A stretch of DNA of 41,035 nt from Bacteroidales bacterium UBA4345 (GCA_002396385.1 DGTD01000109.1:1-41035); one strand, 5' to 3'. Numbered from the stretch's first letter, positions 8,038 to 16,935 are shown. The notes: generated by a model not told the origin, from the letters alone. Made by a program: numbers and translations.

Positions 8038-8892
8038 TCAAATGGCGTAAACCTTCTGTTTTACCCACTCGGCCCACTCGTTATAATTTTTCTGTTTCTT
8101 GTCAAACACCGAATAAGGTATCGGTTCGCCCACCTTTATTGTGAAAGTCGACCCATTCGCCTTATACAGTTCGTCGACCAGATACAGCATCTCGATGTTC
8201 AGTTTTATGCCCAGTTTTTTACGCCAGTAGCCCAATCCATAGAAAAACTTCGAGTTCTTCCCTATAAAGTGAACGGGCACCACATTGCGCTTATATTGCA
8301 CCGCTTTTGCCACAAAGGTCTTTTTCCAGTCTAAATCGGCAACTGTCCCCTTAAAGTCAATCCTTCGCGAGCACATCCCCGCCGGGAAGAAGAGGATTGT
8401 GTCGTCGGCCGCATAGGTGTCGTATAGTTCTCCAGCCGCCTCGCGGCTTTGGTTTCCCATCTTGTTAACCGGAATAAAATAAGTGGTCAGCTGGCGCACG
8501 TTCATCAGCACATCGTTCACTGGCGATTTCACCCGCGCATAATGGCGGTTAAAGAATTCCAGCAATGCCACTCCGTCGAGGCCGCCTAACGGATGGTTCG
8601 ACGCAAATATCACGCGGCCGTCCTGCGGCAGGTTCTCCTCGCCCTCAACGTTAATGGTAATGTGGAAGTGGCTGAGAATGGCTTCGGCAAAGGGTTTACC
8701 CTGTAACTTGCCATACAGGCTCATGAAATAATTCAAGTCGTCTTCGTGCAGGGTGTTTTTCAGATACCGTAGCACACAACCAGGTATCCATTTCTTTAAT
8801 TTGGGTGCTTTGGTCGACACCACCCTGTCGATGTCAATAACTTTCTCTAATTTGCTATAGTCTATATTTCCGCCTTCCGATCGGTCTGCCAT
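8038..8892 (-). CDS. glsA: PlsC-like O-acyltransferase, GlsA-like (glycine lipid synthesis)
   Basis: A 284-residue lysophospholipid-acyltransferase-fold protein. The catalytic block reads ASNHPLGGLDG (H100, D106), an H-x5-D spacing instead of the classical H-x4-D; a second block, LFFPAGMCSRR, stands in for the family's FPEGxRS. It probably adds the second, ester-linked acyl chain to monoacylated glycine made by GlsB. First gene of a two-gene operon with an exact-consensus promoter at 8916-8947. The spacing variant seems to be a subfamily trait rather than damage, since the surrounding motifs are intact. Confidence 0.83.
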   Translation of the reverse strand: MADRSEGGNIDYSKLEKVIDIDRVVSTKAPKLKKWIPGCVLRYLKNTLHEDDLNYFMSLYGKLQGKPFAEAILSHFHITINVEGEENLPQDGRVIFASNHPLGGLDGVALLEFFNRHYARVKSPVNDVLMNVRQLTTYFIPVNKMGNQSREAAGELYDTYAADDTILFFPAGMCSRRIDFKGTVADLDWKKTFVAKAVQYKRNVVPVHFIGKNSKFFYGLGYWRKKLGIKLNIEMLYLVDELYKANGSTFTIKVGEPIPYSVFDKKQKNYNEWAEWVKQKVYAI

Positions 8893-8915
8893 AGGTCACG
8901 TTTCTTTTTGTTTCT

Positions 8916-8947
8916 CAAATTTACCACTTAACGCTGTTTTGGGCAAA
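8916..8947 (-). promoter_or_regulatory. Promoter of glsA-glsB, overlapping an inverted repeat
   Basis: On the minus strand, TTTG (8947-8944), 20 nt, TAAATTTG (8923-8916), an exact consensus match. The -33 box lies within GGGCAAA (8941-8947), which forms a 7-bp inverted repeat with TTTGCCC (8955-8961), so a bound regulator or hairpin there could affect initiation. Confidence 0.75.
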
Positions 8948-8970
8948 TTTTTCTTTTGCCCTCTAAATAA

Positions 8971-9004
8971 AAAAGAAAGGCGGTATCGCTACCGCCCTTT
9001 TTCG
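8971..9004. terminator. Bidirectional terminator-like hairpin
   Basis: GGCGGTA (8979-8985) and TACCGCC (8990-8996) form a 7-bp stem with a 4-nt loop, with T runs on both strands. It lies between the GH74 gene's own terminator and the gls promoter and would insulate glsA from upstream transcription. Confidence 0.7.
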
Positions 9005-9189
9005 ATATTAGTTATAAGGTAAAAAGATTGTTATTTATTTTTCGCTTGCAAAAAAAAGACCTTTAAACCATCTCACCAAGAAAAAAAACATATTGTAAAA
9101 CATAAAAACGCCATATACTTAACATATTTTAACCATACTTTGAAAGTTATCAACAATATGCGGATTTATGCATTTTTATATACGGTTTT

Positions 9190-9236
9190 TATACAAAAAA
9201 GACCGGGCTTACGACTCGTGCCCGGCCTTTTTACAA
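9190..9236 (-). terminator. Terminator of the GH74 gene
   Basis: CCGGGC (9203-9208) pairs with GCCCGG (9220-9225). On the minus strand the stem is followed by a T run (complement of the A-rich 9193-9200). It starts about 20 bp after the stop codon. Confidence 0.75.
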
Positions 9237-9251
9237 ATGTCTTTTCCAACG

Positions 9252-12173
9252 TTACCTCTTCACCAGCTTGACAACCTCGCCTTCAAGACGCACCACATAG
9301 ATGCCCGAAGGCAGATTCTCGCCTATTTTTGCGCCAGCTTCATAGTCACCCTCGTAAACTAATGTGCCGAGCGTGCTTACAATGACAAGGTGGCCGTTTT
9401 TGTTCAACAAGAAATCCCCGTCGGTCGGATTTGGGAAAACTTCCAGTTCTCCGACAGGCACCTCGGCCACACAATCCTCTACACCCGACATATTGCCCGA
9501 ATTGCATTTATATACAGGAGCCTCGAAGTTGGCCGTCTCGTCGGCATAGACAATACCCATACCGGTGGTACCCACATAGAAGCGGCCGAACACGTTCATA
9601 TCGCCAATTATGAACTGGCCATTGCCCAACCCGCCATAATTGTGCTTACTGTCGTTGGTCAGCTGCCAGGTTTTACCCTCATCAACCGAACGGAAGAAGC
9701 CTTCCGACTTGCCGTCGTTACCAAAGGCATAAAGCGTATAAGTGTCTGCCGACTTACCTTTGCCGACACCCACACCATCGCAGTTCACCAATCCAAGATG
9801 CTCGAAGCTGGCTCCATAATCGGTTGAAACCATAACGCCTTTGCTTGGGCTTGGCAGCAACACCATACCCTCACGGCCTGGCACCACCGTTATACGCGAG
9901 TATTTGTTAAACTCTGTTTCATAGGTCGGCTTGAAGGATTTGCCGCCATCGGTGCTGACGTAGAATGTGGTAATGTCAATCCAGCCGTCTTTCTGCACTT
10001 TTGTGGTTGCATAGATGTAGTCGCTGTTTTCGGGGTCACCCACCACGTAACTTGCGCCCGACGTTATGCTGGTAGCCCCCCACGTTTTACCGTTATCGGT
10101 CGACACCTTCAACTCGCCGGCCTTTGTGCAGATAAACATCTTCTTGCCATCGGCCGAGAAACCCACATGGTAGGCAGCCACGTTGCCCATACTGGTCCAC
10201 GTTTTACCTCCGTTGGTGGTGATATACGAGTTCTGCGATGCATATTCCGACGCCGATACACGTGCTATCACATCCGGATTCTTGGCCGCATAGCCAATAC
10301 CATAGGTGGTGCCTGGCGCTGGGCTGTGTATGGGTGCATATTCGGCCACATTTTCATGTACAAAACCAGTATAGTCGCCGATTACCGACATAGGTGCTTT
10401 CCCTTCTATACTGATCATATCGAGCGGCACGGTCTCTTCCACGCCCTGCACATCGAAGTAGACAAGCGGTTTGGCGGAAGGGTTGTCAAGTATCTCCCAG
10501 ATATTGTCGCACGTCCAAATGCCGTTTCCCGATGTGAACGAAGCCTTGTTCTCGTCGTCCGGGTCAAGGCAGATACCACCGCACCAGTGCAACGCATAAC
10601 CCGGTACCCACGTAACACCGTTATTGGTCAGCACCATCTTGTCCTGCAACGAGGTCCACGAAGCACCACCATCTTTAGTCACCCAAATAATGTCGCCGTT
10701 GGCGGTCTTCCCATCATCCCAGTTCTGATTCACCCAAGTGTTATTGGTCGAAGTTATCATATAGTTCGGATTCGAGGCTTTGATGGCCACATCGCTGCAA
10801 GCCAGTTTCGAAGGTGAAATGTCTGCCACCTTGCCGGTTGCCACATTGTAGCGGTAAATGGCACCCGAGCTTGCCCCCCAGCACTTGTCGGCCATGGTCA
10901 CAATCAGGTCTCCGGTTCCGTCCATCTTCATACGTACTGGCACCAGACTGTTGTTGATGGTAACCGGCTTCCAAGTCGCGCCACCGTCTTCGGTCACAAA
11001 AATGTTGTCGGCTCCGCTCTTCGACACGCCCACAAAAATGCGTCCGGTGTTGCCATTCGCCAATTTTGCGGCCTCGTCAAACACTATGGCAACCACTCCG
11101 TTCTCGTTTTCCGTGGTTCCCTGCAGGTTGTCGACCCACGAAGGCCACTTCACCTTTTTTGTATAGACATCGGGGAACGATTCCAACGGTTTCCAGGTTG
11201 CCGCACCGTCGGTACTGATTATCAGCGGAGCACCAGCACGGCCTCCGGCCAGTATAATCTTGCCGTTATTGGGGTCAACGGCTATCCTTTCACCCGCATT
11301 TCGTCCGTTACCGTTTCCGTGTACGTATAGCGGCACATTGGTCACCTCTGCCTCTTTAAACGTAGCGCCACCGTCCTTGGTGTAGAGGACCGATGTCTTC
11401 TGGTCGCTGTAGTATTGGCAACCGCACAAAAAGTACATATTGTCGCTGTTGCTAGGGTCTACGGCCATAGCCTCTACACTAAGAAGGCCGATGTTTGCTT
11501 TGCTGACGAAGTCGAACAGCTGTTTCCATTCGCAATTCGAGGCGTCCCATTTGTAGGCGCCCCCCACATCGGTACGTGCCAGCTTCACTTTTCCGGGAAG
11601 GCTTAGAAGGCCTGAAACAAAACCTCCACCGCCTATCTGCACACGGCCGAACGTGTAGTCTAAGTCGGCTGCTATATTCGACAATGCCTCGCAATCGTAA
11701 CTGGTTCCGACTTCATCGACCAGACGGATGTTGTCGACGTAACATACACCGGTCTCGCCAGATACACCTACACAAATTGAGGTGGCAGGCGCTGATACCA
11801 ACTTACGGAAATCGAAATACAGGGTGGTCCACACCTTCGCTTTCACCGACTGAGTAATGTCGGTTTCGTACGATGAATTGCAACGGATGGCAGCATCGGT
11901 ATACGAGAACACGTCTACCGCTACCACTTTCGTCACAATGTCGATGTTACCCGAGAATCCGGCTACGCCATAACCTTCGGTGGCAATTTTCACGCACTTG
12001 GTGCTGGTGTTGCCACAACTGTACGGATTGGCTTCCGAAGTTACGGTCTGTCCCCAGCCTTCACCCCCGAACGTGCCCACACCGTCCTCAAAATCGTAGA
12101 GCAACGTTTCGGCGTTTGCAACAACCGCACACGAACACGTCAGCCCTGTCAGTAGAAGTCTAAGTTTTTTCAT
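9252..12173 (-). CDS. Secreted GH74-type xyloglucanase with T9SS sorting tail
   Basis: A 973-residue exported protein. Residues 1-21 are a signal peptide. Residues 22-155 (LLYDFEDGVGTF ... VCYVDNIRLV) look like a carbohydrate-binding jelly roll. From about 165 a twin seven-bladed propeller of the GH74 type follows, opening with KLARTDVGGAYKWD and carrying Asp-box repeats (TKDGGATFK, STDGAATWK, TEDGGATWK, TKDGGASWT, STDNGKTWG, STDGGKSFK). The two acidic residues expected for catalysis are Asp202 in TDVGG and Asp600 in VIGDYTGF. The C-terminus (LEVFPNPTDGDFLLN ... SGIYVVRLEGEVVKLVKR) is a T9SS sorting domain. It probably cleaves plant xyloglucan outside the cell. No SusC/D pair is nearby, so it is not in a classical polysaccharide locus. 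A promoter match on the minus strand is ATTG (12256-12253), 20 nt, TATTTTTG (12232-12225). Confidence 0.88.
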   Translation of the reverse strand: MKKLRLLLTGLTCSCAVVANAETLLYDFEDGVGTFGGEGWGQTVTSEANPYSCGNTSTKCVKIATEGYGVAGFSGNIDIVTKVVAVDVFSYTDAAIRCNSSYETDITQSVKAKVWTTLYFDFRKLVSAPATSICVGVSGETGVCYVDNIRLVDEVGTSYDCEALSNIAADLDYTFGRVQIGGGGFVSGLLSLPGKVKLARTDVGGAYKWDASNCEWKQLFDFVSKANIGLLSVEAMAVDPSNSDNMYFLCGCQYYSDQKTSVLYTKDGGATFKEAEVTNVPLYVHGNGNGRNAGERIAVDPNNGKIILAGGRAGAPLIISTDGAATWKPLESFPDVYTKKVKWPSWVDNLQGTTENENGVVAIVFDEAAKLANGNTGRIFVGVSKSGADNIFVTEDGGATWKPVTINNSLVPVRMKMDGTGDLIVTMADKCWGASSGAIYRYNVATGKVADISPSKLACSDVAIKASNPNYMITSTNNTWVNQNWDDGKTANGDIIWVTKDGGASWTSLQDKMVLTNNGVTWVPGYALHWCGGICLDPDDENKASFTSGNGIWTCDNIWEILDNPSAKPLVYFDVQGVEETVPLDMISIEGKAPMSVIGDYTGFVHENVAEYAPIHSPAPGTTYGIGYAAKNPDVIARVSASEYASQNSYITTNGGKTWTSMGNVAAYHVGFSADGKKMFICTKAGELKVSTDNGKTWGATSITSGASYVVGDPENSDYIYATTKVQKDGWIDITTFYVSTDGGKSFKPTYETEFNKYSRITVVPGREGMVLLPSPSKGVMVSTDYGASFEHLGLVNCDGVGVGKGKSADTYTLYAFGNDGKSEGFFRSVDEGKTWQLTNDSKHNYGGLGNGQFIIGDMNVFGRFYVGTTGMGIVYADETANFEAPVYKCNSGNMSGVEDCVAEVPVGELEVFPNPTDGDFLLNKNGHLVIVSTLGTLVYEGDYEAGAKIGENLPSGIYVVRLEGEVVKLVKR

Positions 12174-12224
12174 ATTTCAATTTGTGATTAGTTTATACTT
12201 AAGTTAGTGTGAATTGTAGTTTCT

Positions 12225-12256
12225 CAAAAATAGATTTTTTGGCGAACGTGCACAAT
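12225..12256 (-). promoter_or_regulatory. Promoter of the GH74 gene
   Basis: On the minus strand, ATTG (one mismatch to TTTG), 20-nt spacer, TATTTTTG. The predicted start is near 12218, about 45 nt before the ATG at 12173. Confidence 0.6.
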
Positions 12257-12279
12257 AGCGTGTAACAAATTGACTGAAA

Positions 12280-12325
12280 AATAAGCCCCGAATCCGTTTT
12301 TATCAGATTCGGGGCTATTTTTGTT
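12280..12325. terminator. Terminator hairpin behind the fumarase remnant
   Basis: AGCCCCGAATC (12284-12294) pairs perfectly with GATTCGGGGCT (12306-12316), with T-rich flanks on both strands. It is located after the stop codon of the fumarase fragment, as the hairpin at 13767 is for the intact gene, and the two are similar in stem sequence. Confidence 0.8.
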
Positions 12326-12344
12326 TCACTAAATTGAAACAATA

Positions 12345-12420
12345 TTACTTCAAAATGGTGCAGTTTGGATTTGGTTGCAACTGCTTGAAGAAGTCGTTAC
12401 CCTTGTCATCAGCAAAAACG
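12345..12420 (-). pseudogene. Remnant of a class I fumarase 3' end
   Basis: Bases 12345-12407 are identical to 13821-13883, the last 63 bases of the intact fumarase gene, and encode [20 protein letters not shown] plus stop. Reading further upstream in frame gives SVFADDKGN against FILVDDKGN in the intact gene, then homology is lost. Only the tail is present, so it cannot make an enzyme. Together with the intact 3' end it brackets the AAA/DUF4143 ATPase gene. Confidence 0.9.
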
Positions 12421-12451
12421 CTACAAATTAAAACAATTCTATTCTTACATA

Positions 12452-12490
12452 TTTTTGCAAATTGAAAGTCAAACTTTCAATTTGCAAAAA
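12452..12490. promoter_or_regulatory. Perfect 18-bp inverted repeat before the DUF4143 ATPase gene
   Basis: Arms 12452-12469 (TTTTTGCAAATTGAAAGT) and 12473-12490 are exact reverse complements around a 3-nt centre. It ends 14 bp before the -33 box and 73 bp before the start codon. It could be an operator, a protein-binding palindrome or a strong hairpin in transcripts entering from upstream. Confidence 0.85.
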
Positions 12491-12503
12491 CACGCATTAA
12501 TAC

Positions 12504-12535
12504 ATTGTATGTTTGACATTTAGTCATTATCTTTA
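12504..12535 (+). promoter_or_regulatory. Probable promoter of the DUF4143 ATPase gene
   Basis: ATTG (12504-12507), 20 nt, TATCTTTA (12528-12535): one mismatch in each box. An AGAGGT element sits 6 nt before the ATG at 12563 and could serve as a ribosome binding site. Confidence 0.5.
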
Positions 12536-12562
12536 CATTAATTTAGATCTAAAAGAGGTATT

Positions 12563-13732
12563 ATGAATTATATTTCACGCAAGATTGAAGACTTTTTAGC
12601 AGAAAACCTGTCTATTTTCCCTGCTGTTGTAATCCTAGGCTCACGTCAATGTGGCAAAAGCACCCTGATAAAAAAAATGGCTGAAAATAGAGAAGATATG
12701 ATCTATCTCGACTTACAAAACAGAGAAGACCTGGCAAAATTGAACGAGCCCACACTATTTTTCAGAAACAATCACGACAAGACAATCTGTTTGGATGAAG
12801 TACAACTGACTCCTGATATATTTTCGGTACTTCGTAGCGAGATAGACAGCAACAAAAGAGCTGGAAGATTCATTCTTTTAGGTTCCGCATCCAGAAACCT
12901 TATCCAACACACGTCAGAGTCTCTCGCTGGCCGTGTTGGGCTTTTAGACCTCACCCCATTCCTTATTACGGAAATCAATAACAACGAGGGGTTTTCTCTA
13001 TATCGATATTGGTTTAGAGGAGGATACCCCGATAGTTACAATGCGATATCTGACAAAGCAAGTTCACTGTGGAGAGAGAACTTCATCAGGACTTATATCG
13101 AAAGAGACATTCCACAATTAGGGTTCAACATAGCAGCGCCACAGCTCATGCGACTATTAACAATGACAGCACACGAACAAGGGCAACTTCTTAATGCTTC
13201 AAAGTTTGCATCGTCGATGGGATTGAGCGCTCCCACAATCCGCTCATATTTAGACATTATGGAGCAAACCTATGTTATACGGACTTTACAACCATACTAT
13301 AAGAACACAAAGAAGAGACTCGTAAAATCTCCAAAAGTTTATATACGAGACTGCGGTCTTTTGCACCAGATTTTACAGATAAAGTCATTCAACGATTTAC
13401 TAAGTAACCCGATTGTCGGCAACTCTTGGGAGAGCCTGGTCATCGAGAATGTATGCTCTATTGCAAGAAATGCACAATGCTATTTTTACAGAAGCGCGAC
13501 TGGAGAGGAGATGGATCTTGTTTTGCAGTACCGCGACCAACAGATCGCAATAGAATGCAAGTCTTCTACAGCACCTTCTGTTACGGAAGGCTTTTGGAAA
13601 TCAATTGACTTTTTAAATCCATCACATACATACGTTGTTGCACCCGTAGACTCAGCTTACCCTCTTGCAGAAAACGTAACGGTTTGCAATCTATGTGAAA
13701 TCATGAATATAGTTGAAGGAATGGAAGATTAA
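12563..13732 (+). CDS. AAA_14/DUF4143 family ATPase
   Basis: A 389-residue P-loop ATPase common in multiple copies in Bacteroidales and archaea. Walker A is GSRQCGKST (about 26-34) and Walker B TICLDEVQ; LGSASRNLI is the sensor region. A winged-helix-like segment follows (LLNASKFASSMGLSAPTIRSYLDIMEQTYVIRTLQPY), then the DUF4143 part with a restriction-fold-like core (GEEMDLVLQYRDQQIAIECKSST; D and E-x-K pattern). The biological role of the family is unsettled. Here the gene lies opposite to its neighbours, between an intact fumarase 3' end and a duplicated one, and directly behind an 18-bp palindrome, so it looks inserted. Confidence 0.88.
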   Translation: MNYISRKIEDFLAENLSIFPAVVILGSRQCGKSTLIKKMAENREDMIYLDLQNREDLAKLNEPTLFFRNNHDKTICLDEVQLTPDIFSVLRSEIDSNKRAGRFILLGSASRNLIQHTSESLAGRVGLLDLTPFLITEINNNEGFSLYRYWFRGGYPDSYNAISDKASSLWRENFIRTYIERDIPQLGFNIAAPQLMRLLTMTAHEQGQLLNASKFASSMGLSAPTIRSYLDIMEQTYVIRTLQPYYKNTKKRLVKSPKVYIRDCGLLHQILQIKSFNDLLSNPIVGNSWESLVIENVCSIARNAQCYFYRSATGEEMDLVLQYRDQQIAIECKSSTAPSVTEGFWKSIDFLNPSHTYVVAPVDSAYPLAENVTVCNLCEIMNIVEGMED

Positions 13733-13759
13733 AGCCTTTTACCAACTTCACCTTTTTCA

Positions 13760-13806
13760 AATAAACAAAGCCCGATTCTATCAAGAACCGGGCTTTATTC
13801 TATTAT
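13760..13806. terminator. Bidirectional terminator between the ATPase and fumarase genes
   Basis: AAAGCCCG (13767-13774) pairs with CGGGCTTT (13789-13796), with T-rich tracts on both sides, between two convergent genes. Confidence 0.8.
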
Positions 13807-13820
13807 CGGAAAGCGATTTC

Positions 13821-15473
13821 TTACTTCAAAATGGTGCAGTTTGGATTTGGTTGCAACTGCTTGAAGAAGTCGTTACCCTTGTCGTCGACAAGGATGAACG
13901 CAGGGAAGTCTTCTACCTGGATCTTCCAAATGGCTTCCATACCCAATTCTGGATATTCCACACACTCGATGCTCTTGATGTTGTTCTGCGCCAAGATTGC
14001 AGCAGGGCCACCGATTGAGCCGAGGTAGAAACCTCCGTGGTCCTTACATGCGTTTGTAACGTCAATCGAGCGGTTACCTTTGGCCAACATAATCAGCGAG
14101 CCGCCGTTGTCTTGGAACTCGTATACGTATGGGTCCATACGTCCGGCTGTGGTTGGGCCCATTGAGCCACACGCCATACCGGCAGGAGTCTTAGCAGGCC
14201 CTGCATAGTAAATTGGGTGGTCTTTCAAGTATTGTGGCATACCCTCGCCGGCATCCAAACGGGCCTTGATCTTCGCATGGGCGATATCACGACCTACGAT
14301 GATGGTGCCGTTCAAACTCAAACGGGTACCGATTGGGTACTTGGTCAAAATCTTGCAAACGTCAGCCATCGGCTGGTTCAAGTCAATCTTAACAGCATCG
14401 CCTTCGCCTGCATTGCGTAGTTCTTCTGGAATGAGTTCGTATGGTTTGTCGTCCATCTTCTCAATCCAGATACCATCTTTGTTGATCTTTGCCTTGATGT
14501 TGCGGTCAGCCGAGCAGCTGACACCCAAACCAATTGGGCAAGATGCACCATGGCGTGGCAGACGTACTACACGCACGTCGTGGGCCATATACTTACCACC
14601 GAACTGGGCACCCAGGCCAATCTTGTAGGCTTCCTGAAGCAACTGCTCTTCGAGAGCTACATCGCGGAATGCACGACCTGTTTCGTCACCAGTAGTTGGA
14701 AGTGAATCGTAGTAGTGGGTAGAAGCCAACTTAACGGTAAGCAGGTTCTTTTCAGCAGAAGTACCACCAATAACGATTGCGATATGGTAAGGAGGACAAG
14801 CTGCAGTACCCAGACTCTTCATCTTTTCTACCAAGAAAGGAATGAGGGTACCCGGATTCTGGATACGAGCCTTTGTTTCCTGATACAAATAAGTCTTGTT
14901 TGCAGAACCACCACCCTTTGTTACGCAAAGGAAGCGGTATTCCATGCCCTGGGTTGCTTCAATATCGATTTGTGCCGGCAGGTTACACTTGGTGTTCACC
15001 TCGTTGTACATATCGAGCGGAGCGTTCTGGCTGTAACGGAGGTTTTCTTCGGTATAAGTCTTATATACACCCTTGGCAATAGCCTCTTCATCTTCAAAGC
15101 CGGTCCACACCTGCTGTCCCTTTTCACCATGAACGATTGCGGTACCAGTATCCTGGCAAAGAGGCAACTTACCCTTAGCAGCAATTTCTGCATTGCGGAG
15201 GAAAGTCAGCGCTACGTACTTGTCGTTGGCCGAAGCCTCTGGGTCGCGCAAAATTTTCGCTACTTGTTCGTTATGCGAGCGGCGAAGCAGGAAACTGACA
15301 TCGCGGAAAGCAGCGTTAGTCATTCGGGTGAGCGCTTCTGCGGTCACTTTCAAGATGGGTTTACCCTCGAACTCGCTTACAGAAACGCCCTCTTTGGTAA
15401 GAAGGTAGTATTCAGTATCGTCCTTGCCCAACTGGAACATAGGCGCATACTTGAATTCTGGAATATTTGCCAT
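13821..15473 (-). CDS. fumB: Class I (iron-sulfur) fumarate hydratase
   Basis: A 550-residue protein of normal class I fumarase length. It interconverts fumarate and malate in the cytosol, in the reductive branch to succinate used by gut Bacteroidota. The N-terminal domain has [12 protein letters not shown] (Cys106, a candidate cluster ligand) and [13 protein letters not shown]; later come [19 protein letters not shown] with further cysteines, and [19 protein letters not shown] and [31 protein letters not shown] in the C-terminal domain. Its last 63 bases are duplicated at 12345-12407. A promoter match on the minus strand is GTTG (15553-15550), 19 nt, TATATTTG (15530-15523). fumA and fumB cannot be told apart from sequence alone. 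Confidence 0.93.
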   Translation of the reverse strand: MANIPEFKYAPMFQLGKDDTEYYLLTKEGVSVSEFEGKPILKVTAEALTRMTNAAFRDVSFLLRRSHNEQVAKILRDPEASANDKYVALTFLRNAEIAAKGKLPLCQDTGTAIVHGEKGQQVWTGFEDEEAIAKGVYKTYTEENLRYSQNAPLDMYNEVNTKCNLPAQIDIEATQGMEYRFLCVTKGGGSANKTYLYQETKARIQNPGTLIPFLVEKMKSLGTAACPPYHIAIVIGGTSAEKNLLTVKLASTHYYDSLPTTGDETGRAFRDVALEEQLLQEAYKIGLGAQFGGKYMAHDVRVVRLPRHGASCPIGLGVSCSADRNIKAKINKDGIWIEKMDDKPYELIPEELRNAGEGDAVKIDLNQPMADVCKILTKYPIGTRLSLNGTIIVGRDIAHAKIKARLDAGEGMPQYLKDHPIYYAGPAKTPAGMACGSMGPTTAGRMDPYVYEFQDNGGSLIMLAKGNRSIDVTNACKDHGGFYLGSIGGPAAILAQNNIKSIECVEYPELGMEAIWKIQVEDFPAFILVDDKGNDFFKQLQPNPNCTILK

Positions 15474-15522
15474 AATTTGTATGTGGTTTTGTTAATTTAT
15501 TTAATTCGTTGGAATTTCTTCA

Positions 15523-15553
15523 CAAATATAAGCAATCGGGGGCAATTGTCAAC
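15523..15553 (-). promoter_or_regulatory. Promoter of the fumarase gene
   Basis: On the minus strand, GTTG (one mismatch), 19 nt, TATATTTG. The predicted start is near 15516, about 43 nt before the ATG. I see nothing else in the gap 15554-15691. Confidence 0.6.
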
Positions 15554-15691
15554 CTACCGCCGCATTTTTGTGGCACGGAGCTGCGAGCCATTCCCCCTAT
15601 ACCAAATGTAAAGGATTGACGACACCAGGCCAACTGTTACCAACCGACCACTAAAGAGTGACAGAGTCCGTGGTTCGGGCTCATCCACACT

Positions 15692-16921
15692 TCAATCGGA
15701 AGGTTGCGAGAGGCTCATCCACGACGTCACGACTGCGCCCACAATGAACAAGCCGACAATCGTCTTCTCTATTTCCACGCCCATCCACGTTCCTATACAG
15801 AAATAAAGCACCGCGGCGACCATTAGCGCTGTAAATGCCAGGAACTTTCTGAAACTTGGATTTCCCCACCGTTCAAATGTCCGCTTCACGGGGAAGGTGA
15901 GTAACAACACCGAAAAGGCAGGCAACACAGGCTGCCCGGTGCTGAAGTTCACGACCAGTACAAGAAAGAACACGACCCAGATGGCCAACGCCACATACGC
16001 CTCTAACAGTTCTTCCTTCCGCAACAAATTGCGGCCATAGGGGTTGGCTGCCAACGCCAGATTCGACAACGGATCGATGGTTGAGACGGCTACGACCAGC
16101 AACAAATAGACCGCTGCCCCCACTACACCCAGCATTAGCCATTTGTCTGCTACCTGTCGCAATACCGTAACCAACGCCACAATGCCCATCAAGAACAAAA
16201 AACGTCCGTTTCCGGAAAACCCACGCAGGAACAACGAAAAACGGAAAACTATCTTGAAGAACCAGTTCTCCGATTTCAGGGCATACTTCAGCCCCTCTTT
16301 CGCATAGTCGTTGGTCGGATTAATGGCCAAACCCTGGGCAAAAAGTTCCCGCGACTCGGCCACTCGCCCCCGCTCGATGGACACCCAGCCTTTTTCAACC
16401 AGTACGTCAGACTCGTCGGGCGCCGAATTCACCGCTTTGTTGGCATAGAACTCCGCTTGCGCCTTGTCTCCCTTTATACGGTAGATACGCGACTTTAGCA
16501 CCAGGTAGTCGGAATCGTTCGGTGCATAGGCCAAAGCTTTGTCAACAGCCTTCAAGGCTCTCGCAAAATCACCTTTCCCATAGAGCGAGGCTGCCAACAG
16601 ATAATAGATACCCGGTTCTTCCGGATTCTCGTTCAGCAACTCCTTTAGCACCTTTAACGACTGGTCGTATTTTTCATTGTCGTTATACCCGCAGGCCAAC
16701 AGGAATTTTGCATTAAAGTTTTCGGCATCTATCGACAAAGCCTTCTTGCAGAGTTTCTCCACATTGGTGTAATTCGACTTCAGCAGTTCGCATTTGGCCC
16801 ACAGTGTGAAAAGTTCGCCGTCGTTGGGTTCCTTCTCCAAACCTTCCCTTATGAATTTCACCGCATCGTCGTGTCGGTGCATTTCTATCAGCGCCTCTAT
16901 TCTGTCGTATGTGCTGTCCAT
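15692..16921 (-). CDS. TPR-repeat protein with C-terminal membrane domain
   Basis: A 409-residue protein. Residues 1 to ~225 are about six tetratricopeptide repeats (EPNDGELFTLWAKCEL, DAENFNAKFLLACGYND, NPEEPGIYYLLAASLYGKGD, APNDSDYLVLKSRIYRIKGD, APDESDVLVEKGWVSIERG, NPTNDYAKEGL). From ~240 there are about six hydrophobic segments (FLFLMGIVALVTVL, WLMLGVVGAAVYLLLVV, LAIWVVFFLVLVV, FSVLLLTFPV, FLAFTALMVAAVLYFCIGTW, IVGLFIVGAVVTSWM). The repeats probably sit in the cytosol on an inner-membrane anchor. The partner encoded just upstream is a TPR-AAA ATPase, so the two likely form one complex in which the TPR parts dock to each other or to shared clients. I do not recognise a named family. Confidence 0.8.
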   Translation of the reverse strand: MDSTYDRIEALIEMHRHDDAVKFIREGLEKEPNDGELFTLWAKCELLKSNYTNVEKLCKKALSIDAENFNAKFLLACGYNDNEKYDQSLKVLKELLNENPEEPGIYYLLAASLYGKGDFARALKAVDKALAYAPNDSDYLVLKSRIYRIKGDKAQAEFYANKAVNSAPDESDVLVEKGWVSIERGRVAESRELFAQGLAINPTNDYAKEGLKYALKSENWFFKIVFRFSLFLRGFSGNGRFLFLMGIVALVTVLRQVADKWLMLGVVGAAVYLLLVVAVSTIDPLSNLALAANPYGRNLLRKEELLEAYVALAIWVVFFLVLVVNFSTGQPVLPAFSVLLLTFPVKRTFERWGNPSFRKFLAFTALMVAAVLYFCIGTWMGVEIEKTIVGLFIVGAVVTSWMSLSQPSD

Positions 16922-16935
16922 TCGTTATGGTGTCT

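Noticed and set aside
6983..8050. 355-codon plus-strand frame opposite glsB
   Set aside because: Shadow of the glsB frame; no motif, no promoter or ribosome binding site, and glsB is clearly recognisable.
12504..13732. Toxin-antitoxin reading of the DUF4143 ATPase locus
   Set aside because: There is no partner gene; the gene stands alone between fumarase copies and has the normal size of the AAA_14/DUF4143 family.
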